Shown here one piece after another: positions 44,210 through 53,077 of a stretch of DNA of 64,000 nt; position 1 is the first letter of the stretch; every line of letters begins with the position of its first letter. A program made the translations under genes and the position numbers. Origin of the DNA: Polluticaenibacter yanchengensis (lineage in GTDB: Bacteria; Bacteroidota; Bacteroidia; Chitinophagales; Chitinophagaceae); the NCBI GenBank assembly GCA_027854065.1, contig JAQGEF010000003.1, positions 227,458 through 291,457 on the forward strand, read 5' to 3'. The notes beneath the pieces are model-generated. The model was given only the letters and a program-made list of their open reading frames with translations. It had not been told where the DNA came from and ran no database searches.

Positions 44210-45151
44210 TTGATACATTATTTTAAAAACATAGAACATAAGACCTACGAGGTTAATGCGCCGGAAAATGATACATGGGTAAATGTGGTACCACCGCTGA
44301 AACAGGAAGAGTTTGTACAATTATCTGAGAGCCTGGAAATACCTTTGGATTTTCTGAGCGATTCACTGGATATTGATGAACGCAGCCGTTATGAAATAGA
44401 TGATAACGTAAAGCTGATTGTTATAAAAACACCTGCAGAAAATAATTCCTTTAACGATAGCGACGCTTTTTATATTACGATTCCTATTTGCATTATTCTT
44501 ACGCATAACCAGATTGTAACTGTTAACAGCTTTGAGAATGGTGCTATCCGTAAATTCTTTAATACTTTTCAGAACCGTAAGCCTGATAACAGGAAGATGA
44601 TGGTGCTGAAGATATTTGAGAAAGTGGTGATGAATTTTATGGATTATCTTAAAGAGATCAACCACCGCAGGAATATACTGGAACAAAATTTATACAAAAG
44701 TGAGCGTAATGAGGAGTTGTTGGAACTGGTAAGGATTCAAAAAAGCCTGGTATATTTTGTGACGGCATTGCGTAGTAACGAATTGCTGTTGATGAAGCTG
44801 GAACGTGCGAATATATTACAGTTGAACGAAGATGAACGTGAGTTTTTGAATGACCTGATTGTTGATAACAGCCAGGCATTGGAGATGGCTAATATCTACA
44901 CTAATATCTTAAGCAGCACGTTGGACGCTTTTGCAAGTATTATCAGTATTAACCAGAATGTGGCTATTAAGCGATTGACTTACCTGACCATATCATTACA
45001 GATTCCGGTGTTGGTGGCGAGTATGTATGGTATGAACGTACCGATACCGGGGGATAAATTGAAATTCGCATTTTATATTCCATTGGTTATTTCTATTATT
45101 ATTGGTATCGTTATCGCTTTTATTTATTTATCCAGAAAAAACAAAAATTAA
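44210..45151 (+). CDS. corA: CorA-family magnesium/cobalt transporter
   Basis: 313 residues with a TTG start (MIHYFKNIEHK). A long cytoplasmic alpha/beta domain and coiled-coil helix lead to two C-terminal membrane segments. The first ends with the signature YGMNVPIPGD (GMN, about 280), the second is VISIIIGIVIAFIYLSRK. Pentameric CorA channels take up Mg2+ along the membrane potential. The gene overlaps the next one by a single base (TAATG), showing tight coupling in the operon. Confidence 0.94.
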   Translation: MIHYFKNIEHKTYEVNAPENDTWVNVVPPLKQEEFVQLSESLEIPLDFLSDSLDIDERSRYEIDDNVKLIVIKTPAENNSFNDSDAFYITIPICIILTHNQIVTVNSFENGAIRKFFNTFQNRKPDNRKMMVLKIFEKVVMNFMDYLKEINHRRNILEQNLYKSERNEELLELVRIQKSLVYFVTALRSNELLLMKLERANILQLNEDEREFLNDLIVDNSQALEMANIYTNILSSTLDAFASIISINQNVAIKRLTYLTISLQIPVLVASMYGMNVPIPGDKLKFAFYIPLVISIIIGIVIAFIYLSRKNKN

Positions 45152-45618
45152 TGGAAATATCTGTGCGTGTGTACGGATTGTACATTACGGATAACAATGA
45201 GCTATTAGTAAGTGATGAGTTTATCCGTGGAAATTATTACACGAAGCTGCCCGGTGGTGGCCTGGAAGCGGGAGAGGGAACCAGGGATTGCCTGAAACGG
45301 GAGTTTAAAGAAGAACTGGATGCTGATATTGAAGTTCTGGACCATGTTTATACAACGGATTATTACCAGCCTAGTGCTTTTAATAATGCCGCACAGATAT
45401 TAAGTATTTATTATACGGTAAAATTGCTGAAGCCTTTAACGGTATCAATTCGCCAGGGAAAATTTGATTTTACGGAAGCAGAATTGGCAGTGTATGAAAC
45501 GACGAAATCTATTGAGGCCTTCCGCCTGATTCCACTGGCTGAATTAAAGGTGGAGGACCTGACTTTACCGATAGATAAGATTGTAATAAAGCAGTTATTG
45601 ACTTCATTGGAAAAATAG
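45151..45618 (+). CDS. Nudix hydrolase
   Basis: 155 residues. The nudix box is GGGLEAGEGTRDCLKREFKEELDADIE in form (about 36-62), with the REFKEEL metal-binding core. Nudix enzymes cleave nucleoside diphosphates linked to other groups; the substrate of this one is not evident. It overlaps the corA stop by one base (TAATG) and is followed by ispF after 9 bp. Confidence 0.88.
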   Translation: MEISVRVYGLYITDNNELLVSDEFIRGNYYTKLPGGGLEAGEGTRDCLKREFKEELDADIEVLDHVYTTDYYQPSAFNNAAQILSIYYTVKLLKPLTVSIRQGKFDFTEAELAVYETTKSIEAFRLIPLAELKVEDLTLPIDKIVIKQLLTSLEK

Positions 45619-45627
45619 TTTTAAATT

Positions 45628-46104
45628 ATGTTTAGAATAGGTAACGGAATAGATTATCACAAGTTGGCAGAAGGCAGGGACCTGATTTTGGGCGGTGTGA
45701 AAATTCCCCATACAAAAGGCTGTCTTGGGCACAGTGATGCGGATGTGTTATTGCATGCTATCTGTGACGCACTATTGGGTGCTTTATCTTTGGGAGATAT
45801 TGGTAAACATTTTCCGGATACTAGTAGTGAATTTAAAGACATTGACAGTAAAATACTGCTGAAAAGATCGATAGAACTGGTTTGGGAAAGGGGCTATGAA
45901 GTGGTAAATGTGGATGCTAACCTGGTATTGGAAAAGCCTAAAATAAAGCCTTATGTAGAGGCGATGCAAACGACTATTGCGGCTATTATTGGTGTTAATA
46001 AAGAGGATGTGAGCTTAAAAGCGACTACTGCGGAGCAGCTGGGCTTTATTGGCCGCGAGGAGGGTGTAATGGCGAACGCAGTGGCATTGTTAAAAAAGAA
46101 ATGA
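45628..46104 (+). CDS. ispF: 2-C-methyl-D-erythritol 2,4-cyclodiphosphate synthase
   Basis: 158 residues, the normal length of the trimeric IspF. It makes the cyclic diphosphate in the MEP route to isoprenoids. The zinc-site motif near the start is [11 protein letters not shown], then [39 protein letters not shown] and the C-terminal [18 protein letters not shown]. No other MEP gene is in the window, although ispF and ispD are often neighbours. It is third from last in the five-gene operon. Confidence 0.97.
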   Translation: MFRIGNGIDYHKLAEGRDLILGGVKIPHTKGCLGHSDADVLLHAICDALLGALSLGDIGKHFPDTSSEFKDIDSKILLKRSIELVWERGYEVVNVDANLVLEKPKIKPYVEAMQTTIAAIIGVNKEDVSLKATTAEQLGFIGREEGVMANAVALLKKK

Positions 46105-46107
46105 GTG

Positions 46108-46668
46108 ATGGAAAAAAAGAATCCCTGGAAAACGAAGTCCACCGAACTGGTATATCAGAATAACTGGATCGCCCTGAATGTGCACCAGGTAATAAATCCC
46201 GCTGGTAAAGACGGTATTTATGGTGTGGTTTCCTTTAAAAATACGGCCGTTGGTGTCTTGCCGGTGTCGGAAGACGGTTTTATATGGCTGGTAGGACAGT
46301 TTCGATATGCATTGAATGAATATTCCTGGGAAATTCCTGAAGGGGGATGTCCTAAAGGTGAAACAACGCTGGAAGCTGCAAAGCGTGAATTGTTGGAGGA
46401 AACAGGACTGGTGGCAGAGAAATATACGCTTATCAGCAGGCTTCACTTAAGTAATTCGGTATCGGATGAATACGGAGAAATTTTTTTAGCGGAGGGATTG
46501 ACCCAGCGTGAAGCCTGCCCGGAAGATACTGAAGATATCAGCATAAAGAGAGTACCGTTTGATGAAGCTTTTGCGATGGTGGAAAGGGGGGAGATCACTG
46601 ACTCGATGAGTATTATTGCTTTGCAGAAACTGGAATTGATGTTGTTGAAAGGTGACCTGGCTTTTTAA
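46108..46668 (+). CDS. Nudix hydrolase, ADP-sugar pyrophosphatase type
   Basis: 186 residues from the ATG at 46108; the preceding GTG at 46105 is also possible but immediately follows the ispF stop codon. The nudix box runs GGCPKGETTLEAAKRELLEE and continues TGLVAEKY. Upstream is VGQFRYALNEYSWEIPEGG, the hallmark of the ADP-ribose/ADP-sugar pyrophosphatase (NudF-like) branch, which clears ADP-ribose. Last gene of the operon starting at 43362. The substrate is inferred from the family. Confidence 0.9.
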   Translation: MEKKNPWKTKSTELVYQNNWIALNVHQVINPAGKDGIYGVVSFKNTAVGVLPVSEDGFIWLVGQFRYALNEYSWEIPEGGCPKGETTLEAAKRELLEETGLVAEKYTLISRLHLSNSVSDEYGEIFLAEGLTQREACPEDTEDISIKRVPFDEAFAMVERGEITDSMSIIALQKLELMLLKGDLAF

Positions 46669-46767
46669 TTGCTAAGGATAATTTTCATTCTGTTTAATGC
46701 TGTTGGTTTGTAAAGATGTACCTTAATGTGATTTTTTCTGAAAATCTGCCGCATATATAAAAATTTT

Positions 46768-46828
46768 CCTTGCAGCATACAAATGTTTTTAAGCTAAAAT
46801 GCTATAGCTGATCTTGTATGCTGCAAGG
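46768..46828 (-). terminator. Terminator of the 46833 gene
   Basis: A perfect 15-bp stem, CCTTGCAGCATACAA (46768-46782) and its complement (46814-46828), with a 31-base loop that contains a second small hairpin. On the minus strand it is followed by AAAATTTTT. The nudix operon ends about 100 bp to the left, so it may be shared. Confidence 0.8.
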
Positions 46829-46832
46829 TATT

Positions 46833-48068
46833 TTATTTCAGGTCTTTCTCCGGGTAATAATCAGAAGGGAGCATGGTACTTACATTTTCGCGCCAGCTCC
46901 AGTACCCAAAGTGGATCATTTGTTCTGTTGGCGCATAGTTACCGTCACTAAAAATTCTGATGGGAACATTTTTTTCAACCAGGTAAAGATTGCTTCTCTG
47001 GTAATAGGCTGCACGATTAATATTGTACCGTAGCATATAATCCTTTTCTTCTTTTGCTTTTTTGGATACAATGTATAAATAGTCATTGAAATAAATGTCT
47101 TTTGTAGTGGGTTGGGTAGCTATTATAATAGAATCGGGCGTCAAAAAATGCGGACTGAATACATCTTCATAATTGTCCTCCCTGCTTTTCTGATGATAAT
47201 AGGCAATGGTATCTTTATTGCCAATTAAACTATCAACATTAAATGCGAAACGGCCATGTTTTGCGATGTGATTATTGACCAGCAATTTCACTTTTTCCTT
47301 CATCCGCTCTTTCTCCGCATTATATATCCGGTACATTCTTTTTACTTCGAACCCGTCTTCCTGCCAGCTTTTAGTAAATGTGCTTCTTAAAAATTCGGTT
47401 TTGGAGCCTTCGTACGCTTTTTCCCTGTTTTTAATATACTTCTTTTTTGTTTTTTCATCTTTTTCGGTAAATAATACCAATCCGCTATAATTGGTCATAT
47501 TGGAGTTGAAATCAGCTTCAAAATTCATCAGGTCATACTTAATGTTGTAACCGAGATAATCATTTACCACAACTAGTGGTTTTTTAGCAATTGCTACCAG
47601 TCTTTTACTTTTTTTAAAGTACCTGAATGTGATGTCATCTGTATTGAGGACTTTGCATTTTAATGCGGCTTCATTCTCTCCTAAAAATACATTGAGGAAA
47701 TAACGGCCCCATTTTTTCCAGTCTTCTTTTTCATAAGGTTCTATAACAACATTTTCGAGGCTTGCATCTTCCGGAGATAATTTGATGCTAAGATTTAAAT
47801 CTTCATTTTCTTTAATTATGATCTCCTGTATATACCTGTTGTAACCGATATGAGAGACAATTAATTCTATTTTTTTAAGTCCTTTTGTATGCAACTGGAA
47901 TTTCCCACCCTGGCTGGAAGTGGTGCCTAGCGTAGAATTATTGATATAAATACTGGCATTGGCTATAACATTATTATTAACGATGTCTGTGATTGTGCCC
48001 CTAATAAACTGACTATAACCGGAAGTACAAAAAATTAAAAAGCTGGTTAGTATGGATAAAATTCGCAT
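46833..48068 (-). CDS. Carboxypeptidase-like regulatory-domain secreted protein
   Basis: 411 residues. Signal peptide (ILTSFLIFCTSGYSQ), then a carboxypeptidase D regulatory-like beta domain (about 20-105, IRGTITDIVNNNVIANASI, SHIGYNRYIQEIII) as found in TonB receptors and surface anchored proteins. The rest (about 110-411) is charged and of mixed alpha/beta composition, with KEDWKKWGRYFLNVFLGENE, which recurs in Bacteroidota outer-membrane-associated proteins of unknown function. No barrel signature. Transcribed alone. Confidence 0.75.
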   Translation of the reverse strand: MRILSILTSFLIFCTSGYSQFIRGTITDIVNNNVIANASIYINNSTLGTTSSQGGKFQLHTKGLKKIELIVSHIGYNRYIQEIIIKENEDLNLSIKLSPEDASLENVVIEPYEKEDWKKWGRYFLNVFLGENEAALKCKVLNTDDITFRYFKKSKRLVAIAKKPLVVVNDYLGYNIKYDLMNFEADFNSNMTNYSGLVLFTEKDEKTKKKYIKNREKAYEGSKTEFLRSTFTKSWQEDGFEVKRMYRIYNAEKERMKEKVKLLVNNHIAKHGRFAFNVDSLIGNKDTIAYYHQKSREDNYEDVFSPHFLTPDSIIIATQPTTKDIYFNDYLYIVSKKAKEEKDYMLRYNINRAAYYQRSNLYLVEKNVPIRIFSDGNYAPTEQMIHFGYWSWRENVSTMLPSDYYPEKDLK

Positions 48069-48224
48069 TTAATAAGTTTGATTATTTCTAATATGCTGAT
48101 CCGCAATATTATTATTCAATATTAAGTGGCAATAAAAATAGAGAAATATTCTGATTTTAGCCGCATAGCTTGTTGTATTGCGGTGTTTTACATCAATGAT
48201 ATCTAAGGTTTTTTGTTTATCTCT

Positions 48225-48253
48225 TTTGCATTTGCTGCTTATGCTTAACTTTG
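48225..48253 (+). promoter_or_regulatory. Promoter of the DUF1648-like gene
   Basis: TTTG at 48225-48228 and TAACTTTG at 48246-48253 with 17 bp between, slightly short of the usual 19-21. It excludes the TTG at 48251 as start codon. Confidence 0.5.
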
Positions 48254-48280
48254 GCATCTGAAAAATTAAGGAATAACAAT

Positions 48281-48793
48281 ATGGCTTTGAGTAATAACCC
48301 AAAAGTGGCAATTGTAAAAACATCTTTTGATAAAGTGTTAGAAGGGTTAGTGGTGGTGAGCTATATTTTTTTATGGGGTATTTTATTCAGGTATTACGGC
48401 GAATTACCTAAACATATTCCTACGCCCATAAATGTTTTTAATACAGATAGTTATAATCATAAAAACATATTGGTGCTGATAACAGTTATAAGTACTTTAC
48501 TAGCTGCCGGTATTTTTTACCTAAACAGCAAACCATATTTGTATAGTTATCCTGTAACGGTAACGCATAAAAATGCACCAAAGGTTTATGGCGGCTTTAC
48601 TAAATTTACCAGGTTCTTAACATTGGGTTTATCGCTGGTATCTTCTGCCATGATCATTAGAGTGGTAAATAGCCTGAATTATAAAAACAGTTCTCTAAAT
48701 AACTGGATGATAGTGGTTTTTATTTTGGTGATTATGATACCGGTTATTTTCTTAAGCATTAAATCTTACCTGAAAACGAAGAAAACCATGTAG
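48281..48793 (+). CDS. DUF1648-like membrane protein
   Basis: 170 residues from the ATG at 48281, which is preceded by AAGGA at suitable distance; an earlier TTG (48251) lies inside the promoter. Four likely membrane segments: about 22-40 (VVVSYIFLWGILFRYYG), 64-82, 109-128 and 138-160. Between the first two sits ELPKHIPTPINVFNTDSYNH, close to the LPxxIPxHFN motif of DUF1648 (YhdP/SdpI-like). No known partner gene nearby. Function unknown; SdpI relatives protect against toxins in Bacillus. Confidence 0.75.
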   Translation: MALSNNPKVAIVKTSFDKVLEGLVVVSYIFLWGILFRYYGELPKHIPTPINVFNTDSYNHKNILVLITVISTLLAAGIFYLNSKPYLYSYPVTVTHKNAPKVYGGFTKFTRFLTLGLSLVSSAMIIRVVNSLNYKNSSLNNWMIVVFILVIMIPVIFLSIKSYLKTKKTM

Positions 48794-48914
48794 GAAATTG
48801 ATGTATTAATTGTAAAGACTATCTCAATTTTATGCCTGTTAACAGTATGGCTGTATAATAAAACTGACCTTTGCAACGTTTATTTCTATTATTCACCACT
48901 AATATTTTATAACC

Positions 48915-49685
48915 GTGAGACGAATTGGGGTAATATTTGCGGCTTTAATAGCTGTGATGTTGTGCGCATTTAATGTTATAAATAACCGCATAGAACATTC
49001 TTCGAATGACAATGATGAGAAAAAGGTAAATAAGCCGTCAACTGCTACTATAGATTCTGCTTTTATATCATTTTATAAGGATTCTCTGTACCAATTACTG
49101 GAATTGGTAGATAAGGGGCTTAAAAAAGAGGTTTTTGAACATGCTATGGAGGGCTTTTTATACCTGAAGGCGTCCAACAAAATTAAAAACGATGTTCTGT
49201 CAATTGTTGACTTTAGTGTGCGTTCCAATATAAAGCGTTTGTATATTATTGATGTGAAGAACCAGAAATTACTGCATCATACGCTGGTATCTCATGGACG
49301 GAATTCCGGTGATGTAATGGCTTCACAGTTCTCCAATAAGCCTGAATCATTTCAATCAAGCCTGGGATTTTATATAACCGGGGAAACTTATATTGGTAGT
49401 AACGGGTACTCTATGCGTTTAACCGGGGTAGAGAAAAATTTTAATAACAATGCATTTGAAAGGGCGATTGTGATGCACGGTGCGACTTACGTGAGTGATG
49501 AAATTGCTAAAGCGACTAAACGCATTGGAAGAAGTTTCGGATGCCCGGCTGTATCTGTAAAAGAACATAAAGCAATTATAAATGATATTAAAGACGGCTC
49601 TTGTTTATTTATATATGCGAATAATGACCATTACTTATCTCATTCTCCAATTCTGAAAAGCTCTGACAGAGCTGGTATTCTATAA
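48915..49685 (+). CDS. L,D-transpeptidase catalytic-domain (YkuD-like) protein
   Basis: 256 residues with a GTG start (MRRIGVIFAALIAVMLCAFN, a membrane anchor or signal segment). The catalytic region is murein L,D-transpeptidase-like: SHGRNSGDVMASQFSNKPES, IVMHGATYVSDE and the active-site cysteine in RSFGCPAVSV. Such enzymes crosslink peptidoglycan through meso-diaminopimelate or attach lipoproteins. The protein belongs to the branch annotated as YkuD_2. Transcribed alone and followed by a long stem-loop. Confidence 0.88.
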   Translation: MRRIGVIFAALIAVMLCAFNVINNRIEHSSNDNDEKKVNKPSTATIDSAFISFYKDSLYQLLELVDKGLKKEVFEHAMEGFLYLKASNKIKNDVLSIVDFSVRSNIKRLYIIDVKNQKLLHHTLVSHGRNSGDVMASQFSNKPESFQSSLGFYITGETYIGSNGYSMRLTGVEKNFNNNAFERAIVMHGATYVSDEIAKATKRIGRSFGCPAVSVKEHKAIINDIKDGSCLFIYANNDHYLSHSPILKSSDRAGIL

Positions 49686-49724
49686 TTTTAAAGTTTTAGA
49701 TTTATAGATTGCTTTTTCAGACAA

Positions 49725-49772
49725 ATACACCGCAATGATTGTTCTTTATAAAATGCAATGATTGCGGTGTAT
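49725..49772 (+). terminator. Terminator of the L,D-transpeptidase gene
   Basis: ATACACCGCAAT (49725-49736) pairs with ATTGCGGTGTAT (49761-49772), loop of 24 bases, followed by TAATTTTAT. Nothing else is recognised in the 301-bp gap up to 49986. Confidence 0.7.
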
Positions 49773-49986
49773 TAATTTTATAGCTATTGTAATTTAGTTG
49801 TGTTAATTTTGACTTTTGGAAATTTATTTTACCTGGTGTCTGGTTTTAAATGTTGTCACTTTTTAAACCTGATGTCTTTGATAATTGTTTTAGAAAAGAA
49901 TAGTATTGATTATAGGTGAGCACATATATTATGGACTCTCATATTTTAAATTGATGTGAGCGTTGTTATTAACGGGTGACCTATAA

Positions 49987-50442
49987 ATGGTTGTACAACA
50001 TTTTGAAATGTCTTATTATATTTATGCTATTCCAATAGCAGTGCGTATTATTTTTGGGTTTTTTATTGAACGGATTTTAAAGCGGGAGAACTTAAAGAAG
50101 TCTGTTGTTTTTACAATTATAACATTTATTGCTACCGTAATGACCTGTGTGTACGCAGGTAACTTGTTTTTTAAGAACGCAGAGGTATTATTCATGATGC
50201 CTTTTATATACATAGCAAACGCAATACTTTTACGATATTTATTGTTTAACAAATACACTTCCAATTGGTCGTTGGCCGGAGATTCTGTTCCTTATGATCC
50301 TATTCTGGTAAAAGGTGGCACCTATCTGTTGAATCAAAACAACAATATGAGAAAGGGTACGCCTGTGGAGATGATCTATTCGATCTGGATTATTGTTTTT
50401 CCTATGATCTGTGTGTTTTTATATTTTAAATACCATGTTTAA
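49987..50442 (+). CDS. Hypothetical membrane protein, 151 aa
   Basis: Starts ATG at 49987 (MVVQHFEMSYYIYAIPIAVR); a second ATG 7 codons on (MSYYIY) is an equal candidate start. Four hydrophobic segments: about 11-28, 38-58, 65-82 and 128-148. The polar C-terminal loop SNWSLAGDSVPYDPILVKGG and NNNMRKGTPVEMIYSIW sit on one side of the membrane. I do not recognise a family. It is alone between two intergenic stretches. Low GC and Lys/Asn use match the neighbours. Confidence 0.6.
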   Translation: MVVQHFEMSYYIYAIPIAVRIIFGFFIERILKRENLKKSVVFTIITFIATVMTCVYAGNLFFKNAEVLFMMPFIYIANAILLRYLLFNKYTSNWSLAGDSVPYDPILVKGGTYLLNQNNNMRKGTPVEMIYSIWIIVFPMICVFLYFKYHV

Positions 50443-50527
50443 GATTGATAGTGAGCTGCTTCAGTACCACTTTGGTTGTTTTATTGATGACTGCTATGTC
50501 TGTTAAATAGAAATAATGCTGACGGGA

Positions 50528-50648
50528 GGCTGCCGGATGTGTGGGCGGCGAGGTACGAGCCGGTGCGACAGAGGAGCACGGCACCCCATAGCAGCCGGAA
50601 CGAATGTTTAATTATTGATTGACAGATGATAGCCCCAAATAAAAAAAA
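50528..50648 (+). repeat. Dispersed intergenic repeat family C, copy C3
   Basis: GGCTGCCGGATGT, GGGCGGCGAGGTACGAGCC, GGAGCACGGCACCCCATAGC, AGCCGGAACGAATG and the terminal GATAGCCCCAAATAAAA. Closest to C2 in the second half. The central hairpin of C1 and C2 is reduced here. Confidence 0.75.
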
Positions 50649-50667
50649 CTGCTTGAATTTTATGAAT

Positions 50668-50675
50668 TAACTTTG
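50668..50675 (+). promoter_or_regulatory. Promoter -7 box of ccmB
   Basis: TAACTTTG matches TAnnTTTG, 32 bp upstream of the ccmB ATG and about 20 bp after repeat C3. The -33 TTTG is not evident. Confidence 0.5.
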
Positions 50676-50707
50676 CGGCATTCGAATATTGTTCAACTAC
50701 CGGTTTC

Positions 50708-51367
50708 ATGAATGTTAAACACGTATCTGCACTTATAAGAAAGGATCTGAAACTTGAATTTCGCAGCCAGCAAAACTTTTATGGTATTATTATTTATGCC
50801 ATTAGTACGGTGTTTATCTTATACCTGACATCGGCCCAGCCCGATGCGAAAAGCTGGAACGCCCTGTTTTGGATCACTCAATTATTTATAGTGGTGAATA
50901 GTGTGGTGAAAAGTTTTGTAGGCGAGGCTAAGGGCAGGGAATTATATCATTATTCTATTGTGACCCCGGTGGAGTACCTGTTTTCGAAAATGGTGCTGAA
51001 TGTTTGTTACATGATTGTTTTATCGCTTATTTCTATGATATTGTTTAAAGCATTGCTGGGTAACCCTGTTCAGAATGCCTTACAATTTACAGGTATAGTG
51101 GTATTGGGAGGTGTAGGGTTGACGCTGGTATTTACGATGCTGAGTGCCATCGCTTCGAAAGCCAGGCAACAGGCGAGTTTAATTGCGATACTGGGATTTC
51201 CTGTTATTATTCCCCAACTGGTATTGCTGGTTCGTGTATCTAAATCCGGCATGGGTGAGGTTTTTAAAGATGGCGCTGTTTTGCAACTCACTGGTATGCT
51301 GATTGGCCTGGATATTTTAGTGATTATTTTGGCCGCTATTTTGTTTCCTTTTCTTTGGAAAGATTAA
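50708..51367 (+). CDS. ccmB: Heme exporter protein CcmB
   Basis: 219 residues with six membrane segments, the CcmB permease size. It starts MNVKHVSALIRKDLKLEFRS and shows the family's conserved FVGEAKGRELYHYSIVTPVEY and QASLIAILGFPVIIPQL. CcmB partners with CcmA, an ATPase, in cytochrome c biogenesis, moving heme or a reductant in system I. ccmA is not adjacent. Bacteroidota often encode a separate ccmA and ccmC. dsbD (36501) may act in the same process. Transcribed alone. Confidence 0.9.
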   Translation: MNVKHVSALIRKDLKLEFRSQQNFYGIIIYAISTVFILYLTSAQPDAKSWNALFWITQLFIVVNSVVKSFVGEAKGRELYHYSIVTPVEYLFSKMVLNVCYMIVLSLISMILFKALLGNPVQNALQFTGIVVLGGVGLTLVFTMLSAIASKARQQASLIAILGFPVIIPQLVLLVRVSKSGMGEVFKDGAVLQLTGMLIGLDILVIILAAILFPFLWKD

Positions 51368-51439
51368 GTTTTGGGCAGATTTTATTTTTTACTTTACATC
51401 AAATTTCTGTTATCTTTAAATACGTAAACAGTATGCAAT

Positions 51440-52630
51440 ATGGTACCAGAAATTCGAGAACAATTTAATGCCGCTTTTTCTAAAGCAAACTATGAACAGT
51501 TTGTAGAACATATTAAAAACGCCTATCCGAACTCATTGGCTTTCAGAGTAGCCGAAACCCCTATTTTTATTGATAAATCTTTTAAAAGTAAAGTGCTGGA
51601 GGCTTGTGAAAGCATTGTTGATGTTATTGTTTCTCCTGATTTTAAACAATTGACGGAAAATGCAATTCCTGTGAAAGAAAGGGTACCGAATGAGAATAAT
51701 CATACTGATTTTATAGCTTTTGATTTCGGCATTTGTATTAATGATAAAGGTGAGTATGAACCTCAGTTGATAGAGATGCAGGGTTTTCCTACCTTATTTG
51801 GTTACCAGGTAGCTGAGGATGAAATTACCCGCCAGTTTTTTAATATTCCGGAAAATTACAGTCCTTTTCTTAACGGGTTTAATAAAGACAGTTATGTTCG
51901 GTTGCTTAAGGACATTATTATTGGCGATCATGCGCCTGAGGAAGCTATTTTACTGGAAATTTATCCTTTTAAACAAAAAACAGCGGTTGACTTTATTGCT
52001 ACAAAAGAGTTATTGGGCATCAGCATCGTTTGTTTAACAGAGCTGATAGCGGAAGGAAAGTGCCTCTATTATATGCATAATGGCAAAAAGCAAAGGGTAA
52101 AGCGTATTTATAACCGGATCATTTTTGATGAACTGGACCAGATAGAATTACCGGCAGGTACCATTGACATCAGGGATGAATACAGTGTGGAATGGGCGCC
52201 GCATCCTAATTGGTTTTACAGGATCAGTAAATACACGCTTCCTTTTATAAACAGTCCTTATGTACCTAAAACCCAGTTCTTAAACAAGCTGGAAAGTATT
52301 CCTGAAGACCTGGAGAATTATGTATTAAAACCATTGTTTTCTTTTGCAGGACAAGGGGTGAACATTGATATAACTAAAGAAGATATACTGAATACCCCAA
52401 ATCCTGAAAACTGGATTTTGCAGCGGAAAGTGACTTATGCCGAAGTGATTAAAACGCCTGATATTCCTTCAAAAGCGGAAATCCGGATATTTTATTTTTG
52501 GCCACCAAAAGCTGAAAGACCCGTTGCTACAATGAATCTTGCCAGGTTAAGCAAGGGGAAAATGATAGGTGTCAGATACAATAATGATAAGGAGTGGGTA
52601 GGAGGTACTATTGTGTATTTTGAAGAGTAA
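51440..52630 (+). CDS. ATP-grasp-like hypothetical protein
   Basis: 396 residues, cytoplasmic, no signal or membrane segment. The N-terminal half contains DFGICINDKGEYEPQLIEMQ, and the C-terminal half contains YVLKPLFSFAGQGVNIDI (a Gly-rich loop like that of ATP-grasp enzymes), WILQRKVTYAEV and SKAEIRIFYFWP. This order, with the acidic metal site and the glycine loop late in the chain, resembles circularly permuted ATP-grasp proteins such as glutathionylspermidine synthase. The substrate is unknown, and no partner gene is seen. Transcribed alone with its own terminator. Confidence 0.6.
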   Translation: MVPEIREQFNAAFSKANYEQFVEHIKNAYPNSLAFRVAETPIFIDKSFKSKVLEACESIVDVIVSPDFKQLTENAIPVKERVPNENNHTDFIAFDFGICINDKGEYEPQLIEMQGFPTLFGYQVAEDEITRQFFNIPENYSPFLNGFNKDSYVRLLKDIIIGDHAPEEAILLEIYPFKQKTAVDFIATKELLGISIVCLTELIAEGKCLYYMHNGKKQRVKRIYNRIIFDELDQIELPAGTIDIRDEYSVEWAPHPNWFYRISKYTLPFINSPYVPKTQFLNKLESIPEDLENYVLKPLFSFAGQGVNIDITKEDILNTPNPENWILQRKVTYAEVIKTPDIPSKAEIRIFYFWPPKAERPVATMNLARLSKGKMIGVRYNNDKEWVGGTIVYFEE

Positions 52631-52699
52631 ATTAATTAGTTAATCTATTCTGAAGAAAGGATGAAGTTTTTCTATATACCTATGATGGGTTATAAAATA

Positions 52700-52728
52700 G
52701 GCCTGTGTAGAAACACAGGCCGTTTTAA
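52700..52728 (+). terminator. Terminator of the ATP-grasp-like gene
   Basis: GGCCTGTGT, loop AGAA, ACACAGGCC (52700-52721), then GTTTTAA. It lies about 70 bp after the stop. Confidence 0.8.
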
Positions 52729-53013
52729 CCCTAAAACAATATTTTATAATTCAATAATATTTATTCTGAATAACTAAGTTTATACTGTTGATTTTGGTTT
52801 TTTAGACCATTGCAGGAGCATTTAGTTTAATGGGATGTATGGTTTATAAAATAGACGCTTACGAATGTATGGTTTAGTAAGTGTTATGAAACTGCTCCGT
52901 ATTAAAAATGGTGGAAAAATGCTATTCGGATGAGATGAATTAGCATGAATAGGTTATGCTGAATTTATAATATTTACACATTGTTTTCTATGTGTAAAAC
53001 ATTGCGATATAGA

Positions 53014-53058
53014 ATGCGAAAAGGAGATTGTCAGGTTCTGACAATCTCCTTTTCGCAT
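53014..53058 (-). terminator. Long stem-loop downstream of chaN
   Basis: A perfect 21-bp stem (53014-53034 with 53038-53058) around loop GTT. It begins about 20 bp after the minus-strand stop at 53078. Both arms carry AAAAGG/CCTTTT. The T run after it on the minus strand is weak (TTCTAT), but the stem is exceptionally stable. Confidence 0.7.
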
Positions 53059-53077
53059 CTAATGAAATCCTATATTT

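Larger units (their letters stand above)
52631..53077. other. Intergenic region, 447 bp
   Basis: Convergent gap between the ATP-grasp-like gene and chaN. It contains a terminator for each side (52700-52728 and 53014-53058). The block between them is AT-rich and contains GTATGGTTTA twice; nothing else is recognised. Confidence 0.6.
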
